64,000 nucleotides of DNA from Ornithinicoccus sp045032955 (GTDB lineage: Bacteria > Actinomycetota > Actinomycetes > Actinomycetales > Dermatophilaceae), in NCBI RefSeq assembly GCF_045032955.1, contig NZ_JBJFZU010000005.1, forward strand, positions 186,001 through 250,000, read 5' to 3'. How positions within the stretch are numbered: position 1 is the first letter of the stretch; each line of letters begins with the position of its first letter. Shown here piece by piece: positions 59,462 to 64,000 of the stretch. The notes under the pieces are model-generated. The model did not search any database. It was not told the DNA's origin and saw only the letters and a list, made by a program, of their open reading frames with translations. The position numbers and the translations under genes were made by a program.

Positions 59462-60105
59462 GCGCGCGCGAGGAGATCCTGGCCCGGCTGCGGGCGGCGA
59501 CGGCCGACGTCACGACCCCGACCGGCGCCCGTGGGCCGGCCCCGGTGATCGCCACCCCGGCGACCTCGCGGGCGCAGACCCTGGAGCTGTTCGTCGACAC
59601 CGTCGCCGACTACCGCGCCACCGTGGTCCGCTGCACCCCCGGACAGGTCGGTGCCCAGGTCGCCGCCGCGCTGGCCCGGGGCCGGGCCCGCAGCGTGCTG
59701 GTGCCGGACGAGCTGCCCGCCGACTGGGTCGCGCCCGTGGACGCCGCCGGGCTCACCCTGCTCCGCGACGTCGCCACGGACGGTGGTCCGCTCACCCCCG
59801 ACGGGCTGGACGCGGTGGACGCCGTCGTCACCGCCGCCCGGCTCGGGGTCGCCACCACCGGCACGATCGTGCTGGACCACACCGCCGACCAGGGGCGCCG
59901 AGCGCTCACCCTGGTCCCGGACCAGCACGTCTGCGTCGTCCTCGCCGAGCAGGTGGTGCACGACGTCCCGGACGCGGTGGCCCTGCTCGACCCGCGGCGT
60001 CCGCTCACCTGGGTCAGCGGCCCCAGCGCCACCAGCGACATCGAGCTGGACCGGGTCGAGGGCGTGCACGGCCCGCGCGTGCTGGACGTGATCCTGGTCG
60101 ACTGA
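59458..60105 (+). CDS. lutC: L-lactate utilisation protein LutC
   Basis: 215 residues, GTG overlapping the lutB stop (GTGA). LUD domain with GVATTGTIVLDHTADQGRRA, LVPDQHVCVVLAEQVVHDVP and LTWVSGPSATSDIELDRVEG, then VHGP. Completes the three-gene LutABC oxidase; no lactate permease (lutP) is adjacent in this window. Confidence 0.94.
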   Translation: MSAREEILARLRAATADVTTPTGARGPAPVIATPATSRAQTLELFVDTVADYRATVVRCTPGQVGAQVAAALARGRARSVLVPDELPADWVAPVDAAGLTLLRDVATDGGPLTPDGLDAVDAVVTAARLGVATTGTIVLDHTADQGRRALTLVPDQHVCVVLAEQVVHDVPDAVALLDPRRPLTWVSGPSATSDIELDRVEGVHGPRVLDVILVD

Positions 60106-60131
60106 GCCGGTCCGGCACGGAGCAATCACCT

Positions 60132-60151
60132 CAGGACGGGTATGCGTCCTG
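60132..60151. terminator. Hairpin between lutC and the convergent peptidase-like gene
   Basis: CAGGACG (60132-60138) and CGTCCTG (60145-60151) form a perfect stem with loop GGTATG, which includes one copy of the window-wide GTATGC motif. GAGCA and TGCTC can extend the pairing around it. Confidence 0.65.
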
Positions 60152-60152
60152 C

Positions 60153-60941
60153 TCAGTCGCCGCGCACGACGTCCACGTGCACGTGGTCCCGGTGGCGCAG
60201 CACCGGGTCGCTCGACCCGCCCGGGGCCTCGTAGGGCTGCCAGCCCCGGGCAGACTGGCGCACTCCCCACCAGTGGTCGTCGAAGATCACGTACTGCACG
60301 GTGAGCCCCTCGCCGTGCGCCACCAGCCACTGAGCCAGCACCCAGCCCTGGTCCAGGCTCGCCTCGGTGACCGGGCGGTAGAAGACGTCGACCGCACGCC
60401 CCTCGTAGTGGGTGGACTCCGCGCCGTGGCCGGAGTCCACCCCACCGGGTGCGAAGCCGCCGAGCGACAGCTCCCCGAACTCGGCCTCGAGGGCCTCACG
60501 CACCGCCTGCGCCCGCGGCGTCAGCCCGGTGTCGGTGATCTGCTGCCGGCCGGCGTCCGCCTCGGTGGACCGGCAGGTGAGCGCGGTGCCGGCGCGGGCA
60601 CCCAGCACCGCGTCCACGACGCCGTCCGGGAGCTCGGCCCCGGTCCGGCTCAGGACCTCGGCCGGGGCCTGGCCGGTGCGCAGCGTCCAGGCCGCGGCGG
60701 CCGTCGCCGCCCGCGCCTGCTCCCGGTCCAGGGGGACGACGTCAGCGCCGCCCTCGCCATCGACGACGACACTGCACGGTGCGGTGAGGCCCGACGTCCA
60801 CGCGCCGATCCGCGGCAGCGCCCCGCTCAGCGCACCGCCCAGCAGCACCAGCGCCAGCAGCATGACGAACACCCCGGCGACCAGACCACCCCCCGACGCC
60901 GGGCGCCGGGCTGCGGTACCGGAGGGGGTGGCGGAGGGCAT
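60153..60941 (-). CDS. Membrane-anchored M15/ARB_07466-like peptidase domain protein
   Basis: 262 residues from ATG 60941 (in-frame starts at 60962 and 60995 exist). An N-terminal transmembrane helix (LVAGVFVMLLALVLLGGAL) leads to an extracytoplasmic domain ending in STHYEGRAVDVFYRP and HRDHVHVDVVRGD. The His-x(3)-Gly-Arg-Ala-Val-Asp and His-x-His patterns match the metal site of M15-type peptidoglycan peptidases and ARB_07466-like C-terminal domains. Possible cell-wall hydrolase; activity not demonstrated by sequence. Confidence 0.75.
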   Translation of the reverse strand: MPSATPSGTAARRPASGGGLVAGVFVMLLALVLLGGALSGALPRIGAWTSGLTAPCSVVVDGEGGADVVPLDREQARAATAAAAWTLRTGQAPAEVLSRTGAELPDGVVDAVLGARAGTALTCRSTEADAGRQQITDTGLTPRAQAVREALEAEFGELSLGGFAPGGVDSGHGAESTHYEGRAVDVFYRPVTEASLDQGWVLAQWLVAHGEGLTVQYVIFDDHWWGVRQSARGWQPYEAPGGSSDPVLRHRDHVHVDVVRGD

Positions 60942-61036
60942 ACCCCCAGTGTGCGGGGACATCCTGGGGAGATCCCGTGCCCGAGCAGGGTGCACGTCGC
61001 ATGCCTCCGCCGGCCCAGCGGCGTAGCCTGCGACCC

Positions 61037-62107
61037 ATGAGCTCTGCGTACTACGCCCAGGACGTCCCGGACACCCACCGCCCGTACGTCGCGGCCCCCG
61101 ACCGCCACCAGAAGCTGGAGTACCGGCGGGTGGGCAGCAGCGGGCTGCTGCTACCGCCGCTGTCGCTGGGCCTCTGGTACAACTTCGGCGACAACCGGCC
61201 CTTCGACACCCAGCGCGAGATCCTGCGCCGCGCCTTCGACGAGGGCATCACGCACTTCGACCTGGCCAACAACTACGGACCGCCCTACGGCTCGGCCGAG
61301 GAGAACTTCGGGCGGATGATGCGCACCGACTTCCGGCCCTACCGCGACGAGATGGTGCTCTCCACGAAGGCCGGCTGGGACATGTGGCCCGGCCCCTACG
61401 GCATGCTCGGCTCCCGCAAGTACGTGCTGGCCAGCCTGGAGGAGTCGCTGCGCCGGATGTGCGTCGAGTCGGTCGACATCTTCTACTCGCACCGCGCGGA
61501 CGAGGGCACCCCGGTCGCCGAGACCATCGGCGCGCTGGACACCGCGGTCCGCCAGGGCAAGGCGCTGTATGCCGGGATCTCCTCCTACTCCCCCGAACGC
61601 ACCGCCGAGGCGGTCGCCGTGGCCCGCGAGCTGGGGACGCCGCTGATCATCCACCAGCCGGCCTACTCGATGCTCAACCGCTGGCCGGAGCAGGGGCTCT
61701 TCGACGTGCTGCGCGGCAGCGGGATGGGCTCGATCGGGTTCACCGCGCTCGCCCAGGGGCTGCTCACCGACAAGTACCTCAGCGACGACGACCCGGAGCG
61801 GGCTACCGCACGCCCCTCCTTCGACGGCCGGGTGCTCACCGCGCAGACCAGGGAGCGTCTGCACGGGCTGGGTGCGATCGCGCAGGAGCGCGGGCAGAGC
61901 CTGGCCCAGATGGCGCTGTCCTGGGCGATCCGACCCGGTGGGGTGACCTCCACGCTGATCGGTGTCTCCAGCATCGTCCAGCTGGAGCAGAACCTGGAGG
62001 CCGCGGCCCGCACCGACTTCACCGACGACGAGCTGGCCCGTATCGACGAGCTGGCCGGGCACACCGAGGAGGTCGACCTGTGGGAGGAGTCGGCGTCGAT
62101 CGGGTGA
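61037..62107 (+). CDS. Aldo/keto reductase (YghZ/L-glyceraldehyde 3-phosphate reductase type)
   Basis: 356 residues. TIM-barrel NADPH oxidoreductase: EYRRVGSSGLLLPPLSLGLW, GITHFDLANNYGPPYGSAEE (catalytic Asp, Tyr), MVLSTKAGWDMWPGPYG (Lys), VDIFYSHRADEGTPVAETIG (His). The WPGPYG insertion is characteristic of YghZ/GPR-type enzymes. ATG 61037 is 7 nt after TAGCCT with no ribosome site, suggesting leaderless initiation. Confidence 0.93.
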   Translation: MSSAYYAQDVPDTHRPYVAAPDRHQKLEYRRVGSSGLLLPPLSLGLWYNFGDNRPFDTQREILRRAFDEGITHFDLANNYGPPYGSAEENFGRMMRTDFRPYRDEMVLSTKAGWDMWPGPYGMLGSRKYVLASLEESLRRMCVESVDIFYSHRADEGTPVAETIGALDTAVRQGKALYAGISSYSPERTAEAVAVARELGTPLIIHQPAYSMLNRWPEQGLFDVLRGSGMGSIGFTALAQGLLTDKYLSDDDPERATARPSFDGRVLTAQTRERLHGLGAIAQERGQSLAQMALSWAIRPGGVTSTLIGVSSIVQLEQNLEAAARTDFTDDELARIDELAGHTEEVDLWEESASIG

Positions 62108-62125
62108 GTCAGTAGGCTCTGCGTC

Positions 62126-63091
62126 GTGACCGACGCACCGCTGGACGACCCTATCGACGACCTCCTGGACGTGCTCGACCTGCGCCGGGAGGGCTCCACC
62201 ACCATCCGGGTGGCCTCCCCGGAGGGGGTCGACGGGATCGACCCCGACCTGGCCCACTCCGAGGGCGACGTCTTCGCCGGGCGCAGCCAGCCGATGCCGC
62301 ACGGCCGGGTGTTCGGGGGCCAGGTGCTGGCCCAGTGCCTCGTCGCCGCCGGCCGCACCGTGGAGCCGGTGGCCGGCGGGCCTACCGAGACGGACCCGCC
62401 GCCGCGCCCGATCCACTCTATGCACGGGTACTTCCTGCGCCCCGGGGACGCGAACCGTCCGCTGCGCTTCCTCGTCGAGCGGATGCGCGACGGTCGCAGC
62501 TTCAGCGCGCGCCGGGTCCACGCCGTCCAGGACGGCCGCATCCTGATGTCCATCATCATGTCCTTCCAGGAGCCGGCCGAGGGGCTCAGTCATCAGGTCG
62601 GGATGCCGGACGCGCCGCCACCGGACACCCTGCGCTCGGACCGGGAGATCCTGGAGAAGGTGCCGCACCCGGTGGCGCAGGCCACCGCGAGGCGTCGCCC
62701 GGTGGAGCTGCGGCACGTGGAGCCGCTCCTGCTGAGCTCGGGCGAGCCCGGCGCGGACCAGCAGTCGGTGTGGCTGCGGCTGGCGCGCGAGCTGCCGGAG
62801 GACCCGTTGCTGCACGCGGCGGTCCTGGCCTATGCCTCCGACTACGTGGTCCTCGAGCCGATCCTGCGGCGGCACGGCCTGGGCTGGGGCGACCCTCGTC
62901 TGCGCCCGGCCAGCCTGGACCACTCGATGTGGTTCCACCGCCCCGCACGCATCGACGAGTGGGTGCTCTACACCCAGTCCTCCCCGTCCGCGCAGTCCGG
63001 TCGCGGGCTGGGCCTGGGGCACATGTTCTCCGCCGACGGGGCGCTGCTGGCGACCGTGGGCCAGGAGGGGATGGTCCGGGTCAAGGGCTGA
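62126..63091 (+). CDS. tesB: Acyl-CoA thioesterase II (TesB-like)
   Basis: 321 residues, double-hotdog fold: MPHGRVFGGQVLAQCLVAAG, HSMHGYFLRPGDANRPLRFL, SFSARRVHAVQDGRILMSI in the first half; ASLDHSMWFHRPARIDEWVL and SGRGLGLGHMFSADGALLAT in the second, including the catalytic Asp in LDHSMWFHRP. Hydrolyses medium and long acyl-CoA. GTG 62126 is 7 nt after TAGGCT. Confidence 0.94.
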   Translation: MTDAPLDDPIDDLLDVLDLRREGSTTIRVASPEGVDGIDPDLAHSEGDVFAGRSQPMPHGRVFGGQVLAQCLVAAGRTVEPVAGGPTETDPPPRPIHSMHGYFLRPGDANRPLRFLVERMRDGRSFSARRVHAVQDGRILMSIIMSFQEPAEGLSHQVGMPDAPPPDTLRSDREILEKVPHPVAQATARRRPVELRHVEPLLLSSGEPGADQQSVWLRLARELPEDPLLHAAVLAYASDYVVLEPILRRHGLGWGDPRLRPASLDHSMWFHRPARIDEWVLYTQSSPSAQSGRGLGLGHMFSADGALLATVGQEGMVRVKG

Positions 63092-63152
63092 CGGGGGGCC
63101 GTCACGTCCGGTAACGATTCGGTCAAGACGGCGGAGGTCGGGGATCTCCCTG

Positions 63153-63181
63153 TGGACACTCTGAGTGCACAGGCCGATACT
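63153..63181 (+). promoter_or_regulatory. Candidate promoter of the secreted subtilase gene
   Basis: TGGACA (63153-63158), 17 bp, GATACT (63176-63181). It would give a leader of about 78 nt before GTG 63266. The rest of the 63092-63265 gap shows nothing else recognisable apart from an AT-richer GGTAACGATTCGGTCA stretch near 63110-63125. Confidence 0.45.
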
Positions 63182-63265
63182 GCAGAGGTCCCCCGCTGAC
63201 GGTGCGCGACCTCGTGGTGTTCTCCTCGGCGGCGACGTCCATCCGTTCGAGCAAAGGACTGCACC

Positions 63266-64000
63266 GTGCACAACACACCTGGACACCGGGGGAAGCGCCT
63301 GCTGGCGCTCACCGGTGCGGGTGCCCTCCTCGCACCGCTCGCTCTGGTAGGCCCCCCTTCGTGGGCCGCACCCGAGCTGACGGTCGCCGAGGACGGTTCC
63401 TACATCGTCATGCTGAAGGCCGACTCCCTGGCCGCCTACGAGGGAGGTGTCGAGGGCATCCCCGCGACGAAGGCCCCCGAGGGTCAGAAGCTGGACACCA
63501 CCACCAGCGCGGCGGTCGACTACACCGCCTTCCTCGAGCGTCAGCAGAACGAGGTCCTCGACTCGGTCGGTCTGGACCGCGCGGACGCCAGCTACGGCTA
63601 CACCACGGTGCTCAACGGCTTCACCGCCGACCTGACCGCGCAGCAGGTCTCCGAGCTGCGCAAGGACCCGGACGTGGCCTACGTCTGGGAGGACGAGATG
63701 CGGACGGCGGACACCGTCTCGACCCCCGACTACCTCGGTATGCGCGGGGAGGGCGGCGTCTGGGACACCCAGTTCGGTGGCGACGCCAACGCCGGTGCCG
63801 GGATGGTCGTCGGCATCATCGACTCCGGCTTCTGGCCGGAGAACTCGAGCTTCGCACCGCTGGCCGGCGACCCCGCCCCGCCCGAGGGGTGGGCCGGTGA
63901 GTGCATCACCGGCGACGACGAGGACCCCGAGGGCAACGTCACCTGCAACAGCAAGGTGATCGGCGCCCGCTACTACGCGGAGGGCAACAACACCGCCTTC
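63266..64000 (+). CDS. Secreted S8 subtilase with I9 inhibitor domain, truncated by window edge
   Basis: 245 visible residues in an open frame to the edge. GTG 63266 follows AAAGGA. Signal peptide of about 33 residues (KRLLALTGAGALLAPLALVG, then PPSWAAPE). I9 propeptide: YIVMLKADSLAAYEGGVEGI to VLNGFTADLTAQQVSELRKD, VAYVWEDE. Catalytic domain begins with Asp in MVVGIIDSGFWPENSSF, followed by a Cys-containing loop as in plant-type subtilases with PA inserts. His and Ser are beyond the window. Unrelated in layout to the cytoplasmic S8 peptidase at the left end. Confidence 0.9.
   Translation, partial: MHNTPGHRGKRLLALTGAGALLAPLALVGPPSWAAPELTVAEDGSYIVMLKADSLAAYEGGVEGIPATKAPEGQKLDTTTSAAVDYTAFLERQQNEVLDSVGLDRADASYGYTTVLNGFTADLTAQQVSELRKDPDVAYVWEDEMRTADTVSTPDYLGMRGEGGVWDTQFGGDANAGAGMVVGIIDSGFWPENSSFAPLAGDPAPPEGWAGECITGDDEDPEGNVTCNSKVIGARYYAEGNNTAF

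Overview
The window is high-GC, densely packed chromosomal DNA from an actinobacterium. Evidence: strong GTG/ATG start usage with GTGA and ATGA stop-start overlaps, actinobacterial gene neighbourhoods (trigger factor, clpP1P2 and clpX; pepN, a Rv2466c-type mycothiol nitroreductase and rpiB; valS; folC and ileS), an ileS T-box leader, a DUF4233 protein and SigE-type sigma factors. A member of the Micrococcales, perhaps the Ornithinimicrobiaceae/Intrasporangiaceae, is my best guess, but no marker settles it.

Layout. 1-3910 (minus): TPR protein cut by the left edge, small sensor-like protein, ECF-like sigma factor and S8 peptidase in one operon. 4086-8648 (plus, divergent from it): a trypsin-like protease whose C-terminal tail carries eight Thr/Ser-Arg-x(1-4)-Cys units, followed with 4-nt overlaps by an APH-fold kinase, a HopA1-family protein and a LanC-like cyclase. 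The last three are the expected activities for making lanthionine from Ser/Thr and Cys, so the protease tail is the obvious candidate substrate; this is the most unusual system in the window. 8718-12018: ndk, uppP, DUF4233, DUF3105 and DUF305 proteins. 12019-17062: folC and ileS with an Ile T-box leader. 17116-19565: a compact RiPP-like locus with a 33-residue peptide gene (N-terminal hexapeptide plus follower resembling bottromycin precursors), a YcaO protein and a methyltransferase. 19640-28410: AGCS amino-acid symporter, valS, and a DUF4129/MoxR/DUF58 operon.

28431-33803: clpX, clpP2, clpP1, an EamA exporter and trigger factor (protein quality control). 33911-34138: tRNA-Pro(UGG) and tRNA-Gly(UCC). 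34171-40311: SIMPL protein, Rv0909-like small protein, mgtE, rpiB, Rv2466c-like protein, pepN. 40322-41797: two oppositely oriented tandem arrays of a 22-bp element flanking an AbiEi/DUF559-like gene. 41792-51521: malQ, MscS channel, SigE-type sigma factor with a membrane-anchored sensor, FUSC protein, a paralogue in which a degenerate sigma-like domain is fused to the same sensor, and a truncated haemoglobin. 51546-57100: GH13 glucosidase, MFS transporter with a divergent HTH repressor and clear operator, thioesterase, and a FadR-type GntR regulator. 57195-60105: lutABC lactate-utilisation operon with a palindromic operator. 60153-64000: M15-like peptidase, aldo/keto reductase, TesB thioesterase, and a secreted subtilase cut by the right edge.

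Two genome-wide signals overlay the genes. One is a frame-independent octamer GGTATGCC/GGCATACC, far more frequent than base composition predicts. The other is a set of start codons preceded at 6-7 nt by a -10-like hexamer with no Shine-Dalgarno, which suggests leaderless transcripts. No insertion sequence, prophage, rRNA, CRISPR array or replication origin was seen.
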